A stretch of DNA of 64,000 nucleotides from Salinibacter altiplanensis (GTDB lineage: Bacteria; Bacteroidota; Rhodothermia; Rhodothermales; Salinibacteraceae), in assembly GCF_002894645.1 (NCBI RefSeq), contig NZ_NCQY01000023.1:58841-122840 (forward strand). The letters are read 5' to 3'. The position numbers and the translations under genes were made by a program. Position 1 is the first letter of the stretch, and each line of letters opens with the position of its first letter. Positions 50,595 through 60,325 of the stretch are shown piece after piece. The notes below the pieces were generated by a model. The model ran no database searches. It was not told the DNA's origin and saw only the letters and a list, made by a program, of their open reading frames with translations.

Positions 50595-53072
50595 CTACAG
50601 CACGTCCTGCGTGTCTACGTCGATCGCCACGTGGTAGCCGTTCGGCGGCGCGCCGTGGGCGTCGCGCGTCCGGCGCAGGGCCGTCTGGAGCGGCGCCGGG
50701 CTGCCACCGCGCACCTTCAGGAGGGTGCGGTAGCGGTGCTGCTTCTTCACGCGCTGGATGAAGGCGGGCTCCGGCCCCATCACCCCGGCCGGCCCCGCGT
50801 GCTGCCGCAGCTGCTCCGTCCAGTTCTCTGCGAGGCGCTCCACGCGGGCCTCGTCCGGCCCCCGAAACTCGACGGTGGCCACGTGGCCGAACGGCGGGTA
50901 GCCCAGCTCGCGGCGCTCGGACAGCGCCTCCGCCGCGAAGCCCTCGTAGTCGTGCTCCTGCGCGTAGCGGAGGGCCATGTGGTCCGGGTTGCGAGTTTGG
51001 AGAATCACCTCCCCGGCCAGTTCTCGGGTCCGGCCCGCCCGGCCGGCCACCTGTGTGAGGAGCTGAAACGTGCGCTCCTCCGCCCGGAAGTCGGGAAAGA
51101 GGAGCCCCACATCGGCGTCCACCACGCCCACCAGCGTCACGCGGCTGAAGTCGAGCCCCTTGGCGATCATCTGCGTGCCGAGCAGGATGTCGGCCCCGTT
51201 TTCGAAGCGGCGGAGGAGGTCGCGATGGCCGTGCTTCTGGCGGGTGGTGTCGCGGTCCATGCGGAGGACCGTCGCGTCGGGGACGGCGTCGTCGAGCTCC
51301 GCCTCCACGCGCTGGGTGCCTGTGCCGATCTGGGAGATGTTGTGCCCCCCGCACTCCGGGCACTGGCGCGGGACGCGGTCGGCATGGCCGCAGTAGTGAC
51401 ACCGCAGCTGCTCTCCTTCACCATGTCGGTGGAGCGTGAGGCTGACGGAGCAGCTCTGGCACTCAGGCACCCAGCCGCAGTCTTCACACTCCAGCACCGG
51501 CGCGTAGCCACGTCGATTTTGCAGGAGGATGGTCTGCTCCCCCCGCTCCACCCGCGTGCGGATGGCCTCCCGGAGCGGATCGGCCAGGGCCCCGTCCAGC
51601 TGATGCTTTTTGCGCTGCATCGTGAGGTCGAGGACGCGCACGTCGGGGAGCGCGGCGGTCTTGCCGGAGTCATCGGGCACACGCTCCGGCAGCTCGAGCC
51701 GCTCGTACTTGCCCCAGCGCGCGTTCATGGTGCTCTCCAGGCTGGGCGTGGCCGACCCGAGGATGCAGACGGCGTCGCTGCGGTGGGCGCGCATCACCGC
51801 CACGTCGCGGGCGTGGTAGCGCGGGGCCGGGTCAAACTGCTTGTAGGAGGTCTCGTGCTCCTCGTCGACCACAATCAGCCCGAGGTCCTCCAACGGCGCG
51901 AGGACGGCCGAGCGTGGGCCAATGGCAATGGCGGCGTCGCCCGCCCGCAGTCGGCGCCACGCGTCGTAGCGTTCGCCCCGGTTCATCTGCGAGTGAAGGA
52001 CGGCAATCTCATCGCCAAAGTGGGCCCGGAAGCGCTGGACGGTCTGGGGCGTGAGCGCAATCTCGGGGACGAGGATGATGCCGGTGCGCCCTCTCGCCCG
52101 CACCGCCTTGAGGGCCCGGATGTAGACCTCGGTCTTGCCACTCCCGGTGATGCCGTGGAGCAGGAAGGTGCCGTAGCGATGGGCGCCCACCGCGTCGGTG
52201 ACAGCGTCGAGGGCCTCCTGCTGGGCCGGGAGCAGGTCGTGGTCCGGCGGCGCGTCGGGCGGGGGCAGGTCGTCGAGGGGCGAGCGCATCACCTCCTTCT
52301 CCACCAGCTCCACCATGCCCTTCTCCACCAGGCTGCGGACGGTGGAGTACGAGGCATCGGCCCGCTCCATCACGTCGACGCGGCGCGGCGCGGGCGTGCC
52401 TTCGGCCCGGAATCCCGCCAGCGCCCGAATCGTGGCCCGCTGCTTTCCGCCACGGAGTTGCTCGATGAGATCGTCCGGCGCATCGTTGTGCTGGAAGGCG
52501 GGCGCGAAGCGGAGGTGCGTCTCCGTCTTGGGCGCCACCTGCTCGTCGGAGAGGGTTGTCTCCATCGCAACAGCCCCATCAGCGGCCATGCGGCGGATCA
52601 GGGCGAGCGGGACGGCGGGCCCCAGGCGCTGTCGGACGGCTGCGAGGGTGGTCTCGTCGTGCGCCGCCAGGTCGTCGAGAACGGCCCGCCCCACATCGTG
52701 ATCGGCCCACTCGCCGGGATTGGCATCGGTGCGCGTGAGGCGGTGCTCCGTCTCGACGGTGGTCCCGGCGGGCAGCACGGCCTTCAGCGCCTCCCCCCAG
52801 GGACAGACGTAGTAGTCGGCAATCCACTCCGTAAGCCCCAACAGCTCTTCGGTGCACACCGGCACGTCGTCGAGCACGTCCAGGACGGCCTTGACCTCAA
52901 AGTCGAGCGTCTCGGCCGGGGGGCCCTCGTCCACGATGACGCCGGTAAGGCGCCGGTTTCGAAACGGCACGAGCACCCGTGCGCCCGTCTGCGCCATGCC
53001 CACCAGCGCCTCCGGCAGGCGATAGGTAAAGGCCTGATCGAGCGGGCGGGGCAAAAGGACGTCGACGGTCAC
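50595..53072 (-). CDS. priA: Primosomal protein N' (replication restart helicase)
   Basis: 825 residues from a GTG at 53072 (VDVLLPRPLDQAFTYRLPEA). The 3'BD domain comes first, with EWIADYYVCPWGEALKAVLP, then the winged-helix region, helicase motifs GITGSGKTEVYIRA (Walker A) and VDEEHETSYKQ (DEEH), the eight-Cys zinc-binding insert (CEDCGWVPECQSCS and RCHYCGHADRVPRQCPECG), and motifs V/VI with TQMIAKGLDFSRVTLVG and QVAGRAGR. It reloads the replisome at stalled forks. The UpxY-like gene lies 95 bp upstream on the same strand. Confidence 0.95.
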   Translation of the reverse strand: MTVDVLLPRPLDQAFTYRLPEALVGMAQTGARVLVPFRNRRLTGVIVDEGPPAETLDFEVKAVLDVLDDVPVCTEELLGLTEWIADYYVCPWGEALKAVLPAGTTVETEHRLTRTDANPGEWADHDVGRAVLDDLAAHDETTLAAVRQRLGPAVPLALIRRMAADGAVAMETTLSDEQVAPKTETHLRFAPAFQHNDAPDDLIEQLRGGKQRATIRALAGFRAEGTPAPRRVDVMERADASYSTVRSLVEKGMVELVEKEVMRSPLDDLPPPDAPPDHDLLPAQQEALDAVTDAVGAHRYGTFLLHGITGSGKTEVYIRALKAVRARGRTGIILVPEIALTPQTVQRFRAHFGDEIAVLHSQMNRGERYDAWRRLRAGDAAIAIGPRSAVLAPLEDLGLIVVDEEHETSYKQFDPAPRYHARDVAVMRAHRSDAVCILGSATPSLESTMNARWGKYERLELPERVPDDSGKTAALPDVRVLDLTMQRKKHQLDGALADPLREAIRTRVERGEQTILLQNRRGYAPVLECEDCGWVPECQSCSVSLTLHRHGEGEQLRCHYCGHADRVPRQCPECGGHNISQIGTGTQRVEAELDDAVPDATVLRMDRDTTRQKHGHRDLLRRFENGADILLGTQMIAKGLDFSRVTLVGVVDADVGLLFPDFRAEERTFQLLTQVAGRAGRTRELAGEVILQTRNPDHMALRYAQEHDYEGFAAEALSERRELGYPPFGHVATVEFRGPDEARVERLAENWTEQLRQHAGPAGVMGPEPAFIQRVKKQHRYRTLLKVRGGSPAPLQTALRRTRDAHGAPPNGYHVAIDVDTQDVL

Positions 53073-53167
53073 CAGGCGGGAAAGACACTTGTTCGAAACG
53101 ACACGGTCCCCCGTACGGGCCGCCGGGGCGTGGGTGCCGGGCCGCCGTCCCGCACATCCCTCTGGAC

Positions 53168-53701
53168 CTACCGCTGCGTATCCGACGTCGTCTGGACCCA
53201 GTCGGCCGCCACCTGAATCTTGACCGCCTGCCGCACGGCCTGCACCCGCACCAGGAGATAGGTCTGTCCCCGGTGCTGAAGCACCTCGCCCGCGAGGCCC
53301 TGCAGGCGTTCGGGGCCGCCCGTGATCGTGACGGTCTCGCCCACCGCCGGCCGCAGGTTCGCCGTCGAGAGCCGCTCGGGCACCGCCTGGGCCTTCTGGA
53401 GGCGCTCAACCGTCTCTTCGCGGAGGCGGGCCGGCTCGCCGTCGAAGTGCACGCAGCGTGCAATGCCGTTCGTGCGGAGCACGCGCAGGCGGTCCTTTTC
53501 GTCGACCCGGGCGAAGAGGTAGTTGCGGAAGAGCGGCTCGGTCACTTCCTTCTTGCGGTCGGACCACTGCCGCACCTCCGTTCTCTTCGGCACCATCACG
53601 TCGATGCGCCGCTCGTCGAGACGGGTTTCGCACTTCTTCTCGGCCCGGGCCCGGGTGTAGAAGACGCGCCAGACGCGATTGTCGTCGGAAGACGTGCTCA
53701 T
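53168..53701 (-). CDS. UpxY-type NusG paralogue (transcription antiterminator)
   Basis: 177 residues. The NusG N-terminal domain is clear: VWRVFYTRARAEKKCETRL, then a basic surface with RKKEVTEPLFRNYLFARVDE. A KOW-like region follows (PAVGETVTITGGPERLQGLA, then GEVLQHRGQTYLLVRV). Such paralogues bind RNA polymerase and allow read-through of particular long operons, mostly for surface polysaccharide in Bacteroidota. No polysaccharide genes are in this window, and its neighbours are priA and hrpB. It may have a distant or different target. The housekeeping NusG would lie elsewhere. Confidence 0.85.
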   Translation of the reverse strand: MSTSSDDNRVWRVFYTRARAEKKCETRLDERRIDVMVPKRTEVRQWSDRKKEVTEPLFRNYLFARVDEKDRLRVLRTNGIARCVHFDGEPARLREETVERLQKAQAVPERLSTANLRPAVGETVTITGGPERLQGLAGEVLQHRGQTYLLVRVQAVRQAVKIQVAADWVQTTSDTQR

Positions 53702-53988
53702 GACGCGGACAGCTGTTGGGGCTGAAATTCGGGGAGCGACAGGGATGCGCGAACGGCGCGATTGCCCTCGCGCCGAGGCGAGTACGGAATTGCCCTTCGT
53801 ATCGTCTTCTTCCCCATTGCGGCACGGGGAGAATCGTTCCCGCCTCGACCACCGGCGACAGAACCATACGTACTTCTCCGTGAGCGTAAACGCAACCGGC
53901 AGCCACGGCTACACCGCAACGGGCCCCGCACGGACACAGGAGAGAGGCAGGCCCAGGAGAGAAACGGAAATGCCGGGGCACTGTCTCC

Positions 53989-56526
53989 TTACACGTCCGC
54001 GTCCATCCGCGCCTTCGTGGTGTGAGTGGCGGGGGCGTGGATCGGATCTTCGGGCCAGTAGTGCTTCGGGTAGCGGCCGCGCATGTCCTTGCGGACCTCG
54101 TGGTAGGTGTCCTGCCAGAACCCTTTGAGGTCCTGTGTGATCTGAACGGGACGCTGGGCCGGTGAGAGGAGGTGGAGCGTGAGTGCCACACGCCCGTCGG
54201 CGATGCGCGGCGTCTCAGTGCGACCGAACAGCTCCTGCAGGCGCACCGCGAGGACCGGATCCTCGGCATCGGAGTAGTCGATGGGACGGTCGTAGCCACT
54301 GGGGACGGGGACGTGCGTGGGCGCCCAGTCCGCCAGTCGGTCGCGCTGGTCGTAGGTGAGCTGCTCGCGGAGAATCTCCGGCAGGTTGAGCTGCTGAAGG
54401 TCATCGGCCCGATTCAGTCCGTACAGGTGGGGCAGTAGCCAGTCCTCCAGGGCATTGAGCAACGCCTCGTCGCGCACGTCGGGCCAGTCGCCCGCGAGGT
54501 GGTGGTGCAGAAACTGAATTCTATTTTGCAGTTGGCGCGCATGGTCGGTCCACGGCAGCAGGCCGAGGCCCTCTTCCCGAAGGCCATCCACCAGCGCCTC
54601 GGCGACGGCCGTGGGGTCGGGACCCTCGACGGGGCCCTCCGTGAGCGTAAGGGCGCCAATCTGCTCGCGGCGACGAGCCCGCACGCGTCGATGCTCCGCG
54701 TTCCACGCCACCGTCGTTTCGGTCGCGATCCGGTCGCCGAAGTGGTCGACGATCTCCTCCTCGGAGAGGGGCACAGCCAGGAAAATGCGGTTCTCCTGCC
54801 GTCGGGCGTCCACGTGGGCCGCCACGAGGTAGTCGGCGTCCGACAGCAGCTGGGGCCGCGGCAGTGTGGCGGCGCGGCCGGTGCGGAGTCGAAAGCGACC
54901 CGCCTGTCCTTCGCGCCGCTGCGCCAGGCGGTCCGGGTAGGCGAAGGCGGTCAGCAGGCCGGCGACCTCTACCTCGCCCTCCGCCTGGGTGGAGACCCCG
55001 AGCTTGGATCGCCAGTGGTCGGCCATCTTGCGGACGTGGCCCACGGCGCCGTAGGGGACCACGTAGCTGCGGGCGTGGTTCGGGGTGGGCCGCTCGCCGC
55101 GGCGCAGGCGGTGGAGCGCCTCCAGCCGCAGCCGCAGATCCACGTCCGGGGCCTCGCCCTGTCCCTTGAAGATGTCGCGCTCGCTGAGCAGGGCCGCCAG
55201 GTCGCACGCCAGGGCCCCGTGCCCGAGGGCCTGAGCGTTGAGAAGCATGTGGGCGAGGCGGGGATGGAGCCCCAACTTCGCCATCTCGCGACCATGATCG
55301 GTGATCGTGCCGTCCGCGTCGACGGCCCCGAGGCGACGCAAGAGATCTTGGGCCTGCTGATACGTGTCCTCGGGCGGCGGATCGAGCCAGCGGAGCGCAG
55401 ACGGGTCGGGCGTGCCCCACATCGCCAGCTCAAGGGCGAGGGGCGCCAGGTCGGCGTTCTCGATCTCCGGGGCGGTGTGGGGGTCGAGGTGGTGCTGCGT
55501 GCGCTCCGTCCAGAGCCGGTAGCACGTGCCGGGGGCCACGCGCCCGGCGCGGCCCGTCCGCTGGTCGGCGGAGGCCTGCGAGACGCGGACGGTATCGAGG
55601 CGCGTCATGCCGGTGGTGGCGTCGAACCGGGGGGCGCGGCGGAGCCCACTGTCCACCACCACGCGAACGCCCTCGATGGTGAGGCTCGTCTCGGCGATGT
55701 CGGTGGCCAGGACGACCTTGCGCTCCCCATCCGGACTCGGCGCGATGGCTGCGTCCTGCTCCTCCGGTGGCAGGTTGCCGAACAGGGGGTGGAGCGTGAC
55801 GTCGTCCGGCACCTCGCCCTCCAGCCGCGACTCGGTGCGTCGGATCTCGCCCGCCCCGGGCAAAAAGACGAGCACGTCCCCGTCCGTCTCTTGGAGCACG
55901 TCTTGGACCCTCGCCGCCACGGGCGGTGCGATGCGGTCGCCCGGGCTGAGGGGCCGGTCGGCGTAGTGCACCGCCACCGGGTAGCTGCGGCCCTCGCTCT
56001 GCAGGAGGGGTGCGTCGTCGACGAGGCCCGCGATGGGCCCGGTGTCGAGCGTGGCGCTCATAACGAGCACTCGCAAGTCGGGCCGGAGGACCTCACGGGC
56101 CTGCAGCGTGAGGGCGAGGCCGAGGTCGGCCTGCAGGTTGCGCTCGTGGAACTCATCGAACAGCACCGCACCGATGCCCTCCAGCGCCGGGTCGTCCTGG
56201 AGCATGCGCGTGAGCACGCCCTCCGTCACCACCTCGATGCAGGTGCGGCGGCTCACCTGCGTGTCCATCCGGACGCGGTAGCCGACCGTCTCTCCCGCCT
56301 CCTCCCCGAGCTGACCTGCCATGTATTGCGCGGCGGAGCGGGCGGCCAGCCGCCGCGGCTCTAGCATAATGATACGGTTCTCCCCGAGCCAGTCTTCCCC
56401 CAGCAGTGCCAGCGGCACGCGGGTCGTCTTGCCGGCCCCGGTGGGGGCCTGCAGCACCGCTTCGGGGCGCTCCTGAAGCACGGTCGTCAGGGCCGGCAGC
56501 ACGTCGTCGATGGGGAGGTCTGACAT
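53989..56526 (-). CDS. hrpB: ATP-dependent RNA helicase HrpB
   Basis: 845 residues, the usual length. Walker A is VLQAPTGAGKTTRVPLALLG, motif II is AVLFDEFHERNLQADLGLAL (DEFH), motif III is VMSATLD, motif V/VI include ATDIAETSLTIEGV and QRTGRAGRVAPGTCYRLWTE. The HA2-like part and the HrpB C-terminal domain (ending near KGFWQDTYHEVRKDMRGRYP and KHYWPEDP) are complete. The bacterial DEAH-box protein's RNA target is unknown. It lies 157 bp downstream of the HAD gene and 287 bp upstream of the UpxY gene, on the same strand. Confidence 0.95.
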   Translation of the reverse strand: MSDLPIDDVLPALTTVLQERPEAVLQAPTGAGKTTRVPLALLGEDWLGENRIIMLEPRRLAARSAAQYMAGQLGEEAGETVGYRVRMDTQVSRRTCIEVVTEGVLTRMLQDDPALEGIGAVLFDEFHERNLQADLGLALTLQAREVLRPDLRVLVMSATLDTGPIAGLVDDAPLLQSEGRSYPVAVHYADRPLSPGDRIAPPVAARVQDVLQETDGDVLVFLPGAGEIRRTESRLEGEVPDDVTLHPLFGNLPPEEQDAAIAPSPDGERKVVLATDIAETSLTIEGVRVVVDSGLRRAPRFDATTGMTRLDTVRVSQASADQRTGRAGRVAPGTCYRLWTERTQHHLDPHTAPEIENADLAPLALELAMWGTPDPSALRWLDPPPEDTYQQAQDLLRRLGAVDADGTITDHGREMAKLGLHPRLAHMLLNAQALGHGALACDLAALLSERDIFKGQGEAPDVDLRLRLEALHRLRRGERPTPNHARSYVVPYGAVGHVRKMADHWRSKLGVSTQAEGEVEVAGLLTAFAYPDRLAQRREGQAGRFRLRTGRAATLPRPQLLSDADYLVAAHVDARRQENRIFLAVPLSEEEIVDHFGDRIATETTVAWNAEHRRVRARRREQIGALTLTEGPVEGPDPTAVAEALVDGLREEGLGLLPWTDHARQLQNRIQFLHHHLAGDWPDVRDEALLNALEDWLLPHLYGLNRADDLQQLNLPEILREQLTYDQRDRLADWAPTHVPVPSGYDRPIDYSDAEDPVLAVRLQELFGRTETPRIADGRVALTLHLLSPAQRPVQITQDLKGFWQDTYHEVRKDMRGRYPKHYWPEDPIHAPATHTTKARMDADV

Positions 56527-56683
56527 TCACTCAGGAGGACCCGTTCAAAAACCATCGAGAGGGTTGGAGCCGTGGGATAAGCGGCGGAATTCCCTTCTCT
56601 TCTTGTGTTTGGGATGTTCGGAGGCCCTTTCGCTTTTGCCCGCCCGGGCGCCCTCCTCGCATTCCTCCCCCCGGTTTGCGAGA

Positions 56684-57358
56684 CTACGACTCGCCTTCCC
56701 GTGTTTCTACGTGGCACCGCCAGTCGACCCGAAGTTCCTCTCCTTCAGAATGAACCGCCACCGCGTTGAGCTGAGGAACGACCGCCGTAGCCGCCTCAAG
56801 GGCGGCCGGAGGCATCGCGGTTGCCACGCCGAGGACAGACGCCCCGGCCCGCCGGGCCGCTTCGACGCCCGCGGGGGCGTCTTCGAGGACAACGCATCGC
56901 CCGGGATCAAGGCCTAGCTGCTCGGCGGCCCGCCGGTAGGGCTCGGGGTCCGGCTTGCCCCGGTCCACGTCATCGGCCGTCACCAGCACCTTCGGCTCTG
57001 GCAGTCCAACCTGTGCCAGGCGTGAGGTGGCCGTACTATGGCGCCCACTGGTGGCAATGGCCCATTGGTCCTCGGGAAGACGCCGGAGGAGCGCCTGCGC
57101 CCCGTCGAAGGCGCTCAGCTCCTCCGTGTCGGTGGCCATCTCGGTCCCCAGCCGCTCGACCTCCGTCTCAGGATCGAGGTGCGGCGCCACTTCCTCGATG
57201 ACCTCAATCGCCGGGCGCCCCGTGTGGACGGCCTCAACCTCCTCGAACGGGATGTCTCGATCCTCCGCCCAGCGCCTCCACCGCCCCTGAACGACCGCTT
57301 CGGAGTCGACGAGCACACCGTCGAGGTCGAAGAGAATTGCATCGCACGAGAGGGCCAT
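56684..57358 (-). CDS. HAD-superfamily sugar-phosphatase-like hydrolase
   Basis: 224 residues from the ATG at 57358. Motif I is AILFDLDGVLVDSE, motif II is WAIATSGRHSTA, motif III uses DDVDRGKPDPEPY and motif IV is CVVLEDAPAGVEAARRAG. The helical cap lies between motifs I and II (subclass I, beta-phosphoglucomutase/phosphatase type). Members hydrolyse sugar or other small phosphates or isomerise glucose phosphate. The substrate cannot be told. Upstream in-frame codons would add a non-homologous 37-residue head. Confidence 0.88.
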   Translation of the reverse strand: MALSCDAILFDLDGVLVDSEAVVQGRWRRWAEDRDIPFEEVEAVHTGRPAIEVIEEVAPHLDPETEVERLGTEMATDTEELSAFDGAQALLRRLPEDQWAIATSGRHSTATSRLAQVGLPEPKVLVTADDVDRGKPDPEPYRRAAEQLGLDPGRCVVLEDAPAGVEAARRAGASVLGVATAMPPAALEAATAVVPQLNAVAVHSEGEELRVDWRCHVETREGES

Positions 57359-57730
57359 GGGAGCAGGAGGCAGGTGGGAGCAGTACGGATGAGAGGTACG
57401 ACCGCAAACAACAGCGGATTGGCATTTAAACCCCATCTGCAGGACCGGGTTCAGTCTTGCCTGTTCCAAACGGGCTTTTGAGGAGCGCGCTTCACGAGTA
57501 CTTTTTCTTGTCCTCTCTCGGCCTCCGTCGTTCCCAGTTCGCCCCCGTCCACATTCATTTCACCTGTGTGCGATCCACGACACTCCGCCGTCTCGGATTT
57601 GCTTTCGTCGGCCAGGAGCCACTTCATGCAACCGTCACTGTTTTCTTTTTAACGGGGCCGGTGCCTTTGGCCTCGTGGCGTTCCCTCCCTCCTTCCCTCT
57701 CCTCTCGCCTCCCGTTCCGTGCTGCTCCCA
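57359..57730. other. Divergent intergenic region
   Basis: This lies between the HAD gene (minus) and the metalloprotease lipoprotein (plus). No coding frame, hairpin or repeat stands out. An AT-richer patch near 57640-57652 (TTTTCTTTTTAAC) could be part of the downstream promoter. Confidence 0.45.
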
Positions 57731-60238
57731 ATGCGCTCTTTGTCCTCTGCTCGCGGCCCGATGCTCTTCGCCGCGTTTCTGCTCACCGGCCTCCTCGTTG
57801 GCTGTGCCGGCTCTCAGTCCACAACGTCCTCCTCCCCGGACAGCCCCGACCAGGCCCAGTCCGCCAACGCGAGTGAGAACGGCGAAAACGGCCTCAAGCC
57901 CTTCGGAGAGGTCATTCCCGACACCGCCCGAACCGACCCGGGCCTGCTCACGATCCACCGCTTCGACGGGAAGCTGTACGTCGAGCTCCCGGACTCGCTG
58001 ATCGGTGAGGAACTGCTGATGGTCTCGCGGGCCGCCCAGACGCCCGACGGCTTCGGGTACGGGGGCGAGAAGACCAACACGCAGGTGCTGCGCTGGCAGC
58101 GCCGGGGCGACCAGCTGTACCTCCGGGTGGTGAGCCACGAGAACATGGCCAAGGAGGACGACCCGGTCTACCAGGCCGTTCAGAACTCCAACCTGGAGCC
58201 AATCATCCAGTCCTTCTCCATTGAGGCCCTCAACAAGGACTCGACCGGCGTCGTCGCGGAGGTGACCGACCTCTTCACGTCCGACGTGCCCTCGCTGGGC
58301 GTCCCGAGCGGGGCACGCGAGGAGTATCGGGTGCGCCGGCTCGACGGAGACCGGACCTACATCAAGGACGCCGAGAGCTTTCCGGAGAATACGGACGTCG
58401 AGACCGTTCTGACGTACCAGGCCGAGAACCCGCCGTCCAGCGCCTCGACGCAAACCCTGACGGTGGAAATGAACCACTCGATGGTGCTGCTGCCGGAGGA
58501 GCCGATGCAGCCGCGCCTCTGCGACGACCGGGTGGGCTACTTTAGCGTCGAGCGCACCAACTACAGCTCCGACGAGCAAAGGGCCACCGAGGAGTGCTTC
58601 ATCACACGGTGGCAGCTCGAGCCGACGGACCCGGAGGCGTACGCCCGCGGGGAGCTCGTGGAGCCCGAGGAGCCGATCGTGTACTACATCGACCCGGCCA
58701 CCCCGGAGAAGTGGCGCCCCTACCTCAAGCAGGGCGTGGAGGCCTGGCAGTCCGCCTTCCGCGAGGCCGGCTTCAAGAACGCCATCCTCGCCAAGGATCC
58801 CCCCAGCGCGGAAGAGGACTCGACGTTCGACCCGGACGACATTCGCTACTCCACGATCCGCTACTTTGCCTCGGAGGTCCAGAACGCCTACGGCCCGCAC
58901 GTCCACGACCCCCGCTCCGGCCAAATTCTGGAGAGCGACATCGGCTGGTACCACAACGTGATGAACCTGCTGCGCAACTGGTACTTCGTGCAGACGGCGG
59001 CCGTCAACCCGGAGGCGCGCCAGCCCGTGTTCTCGACGGAGGTGATGGGCAAGCTTGTGCGCTTCGTCGCCGCCCACGAAGTCGGACACACGCTGGGCCT
59101 GCCGCACAACATGGGCTCCAGCAACGCCGTCCCGGTCGACTCCCTCCGGTCGCCCGCCTACACGGAGGACCACGGCACGGCCCCCTCCATCATGGACTAC
59201 GCCCGGTTCAACTACGTGGCCCAGCCCGGCGACGGTGTGGACAACTTCCTCCCGAAGATCGGCGTCTACGACAAGTGGTCCGTGCAGTGGGGCTACACCC
59301 AGCGCCCAACCGGCTCGCCGGAGGCACAGGCCCAAACCCTCGACGAGATGATCCGGGAGCACACCGACGACCCGCGGTACTTCTTCGGGGCGTCCGGCTC
59401 GATCGACCCCCGCTCGCAGTCTGAGGACCTCGGGCGAGACGCCGTGGAGGCCAGTCGGCTCGGCGTCGCGAACTTGAAGCGGATCCTTCCCAACCTCATC
59501 GAGTGGACGAGCGAGGACGGTCAGGACTACGCCACCTTGGAGGAGCTGTACGGCGCGGTGGTGAACCAGTGGCGGCGCTACATGGGCCACGTGACCCAAC
59601 ACCTCGGCGGCGTGCATGAGACGCCGAAGACATCCGACCAGGAGGGCCCGGTGTACGAGCCCGTCTCAGCCACGGACCAGGAACGAGCGGTCGACTTTCT
59701 CCTCGACCGGGCATTCGAAACGCCCACGTGGATGGTGGAGGCCGACGTGCTGCGTCGCATCGAACACGCCGGGGCACTGGAGCGCGTGCGGGGAGCACAG
59801 GTGAGCGTCCTAGAGGGCGTGCTCGACCCGGAGCGCATGGCCCGCATGCTGGAAGCGGAAGCGATGAGCGAGGACGACGTCTACGGCGTGGGCGACCTGT
59901 TCGGGGACCTGCGGGGCGGCGTCTGGGCCGAGCTGGACTCGGGCACGGCCATCGACCCGTACCGGCGCAACCTGCAGCGCGGCTACCTGGAGCGGCTGGG
60001 CCACCTCATGACGGCGGAGGTGGAGGCGCCCCCGCCCGAATTCCGGCAGTACATCGACTACACGCCGGTCAACGTGAGCCAGTCGGACATCCGGCCGTAC
60101 GTCCGGGCGGAGCTCAAGACGCTGCGCGAGGACGTCCAGCAGGGCCTCCGTCGCACGACCGACGACCGAACCCGGATGCACCTCCAGGATGTCCTCGCCC
60201 GCATCGACAAGACCCTGGACACTGACTCGGAGGCGTAG
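57731..60238 (+). CDS. Metzincin-type zinc metalloprotease lipoprotein (DUF5117/DUF4953 family)
   Basis: 835 residues from the ATG at 57731 (a GTG at 57719 would add 4). The signal peptide ends with lipobox LLVGC, followed by a Ser/Asp-rich linker. DUF5117-like region: FDGKLYVELPDSLIGEELLM and GYGGEKTNTQVLRWQRRGDQ. The catalytic site is HEVGHTLGLPHN near residue 449, a metzincin HExxHxxGxxH, and SIMDYARFNYVA gives the downstream Met-turn. The C-terminal part is helical. Proteins of this family are exported peptidases in Bacteroidota with unknown substrates. A long inverted repeat follows the stop. Confidence 0.85.
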   Translation: MRSLSSARGPMLFAAFLLTGLLVGCAGSQSTTSSSPDSPDQAQSANASENGENGLKPFGEVIPDTARTDPGLLTIHRFDGKLYVELPDSLIGEELLMVSRAAQTPDGFGYGGEKTNTQVLRWQRRGDQLYLRVVSHENMAKEDDPVYQAVQNSNLEPIIQSFSIEALNKDSTGVVAEVTDLFTSDVPSLGVPSGAREEYRVRRLDGDRTYIKDAESFPENTDVETVLTYQAENPPSSASTQTLTVEMNHSMVLLPEEPMQPRLCDDRVGYFSVERTNYSSDEQRATEECFITRWQLEPTDPEAYARGELVEPEEPIVYYIDPATPEKWRPYLKQGVEAWQSAFREAGFKNAILAKDPPSAEEDSTFDPDDIRYSTIRYFASEVQNAYGPHVHDPRSGQILESDIGWYHNVMNLLRNWYFVQTAAVNPEARQPVFSTEVMGKLVRFVAAHEVGHTLGLPHNMGSSNAVPVDSLRSPAYTEDHGTAPSIMDYARFNYVAQPGDGVDNFLPKIGVYDKWSVQWGYTQRPTGSPEAQAQTLDEMIREHTDDPRYFFGASGSIDPRSQSEDLGRDAVEASRLGVANLKRILPNLIEWTSEDGQDYATLEELYGAVVNQWRRYMGHVTQHLGGVHETPKTSDQEGPVYEPVSATDQERAVDFLLDRAFETPTWMVEADVLRRIEHAGALERVRGAQVSVLEGVLDPERMARMLEAEAMSEDDVYGVGDLFGDLRGGVWAELDSGTAIDPYRRNLQRGYLERLGHLMTAEVEAPPPEFRQYIDYTPVNVSQSDIRPYVRAELKTLREDVQQGLRRTTDDRTRMHLQDVLARIDKTLDTDSEA

Positions 60239-60244
60239 ATGCGG

Positions 60245-60314
60245 CCGGTCTTGAGGGCGGGCCCGCTTCTCCGTGTCGCTTCTTCGTGTGGGAACCGGGC
60301 CCGCCGCCGACCGG
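60245..60314. terminator. Long inverted repeat between convergent genes
   Basis: GGCGGGCCCG (60256-60265) pairs perfectly with CGGGCCCGCC (60296-60305), and the outer CCGGTC (60245-60250) with GACCGG (60309-60314). The loop is 30 nt. No T-tract follows on either strand, so it may be a rho-assisted or structural end shared by the two convergent genes. Confidence 0.5.
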
Positions 60315-60325
60315 ACGGTTGACGG

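Noticed and set aside
50631-53216. 861-codon plus-strand frame opposite priA
   Set aside because: The minus strand encodes a full PriA with all helicase and zinc motifs; the plus frame shows no motif.
54499-56364. 621-codon plus-strand frame opposite hrpB
   Set aside because: Antisense of hrpB; composition and lack of motifs show that it is not a gene.
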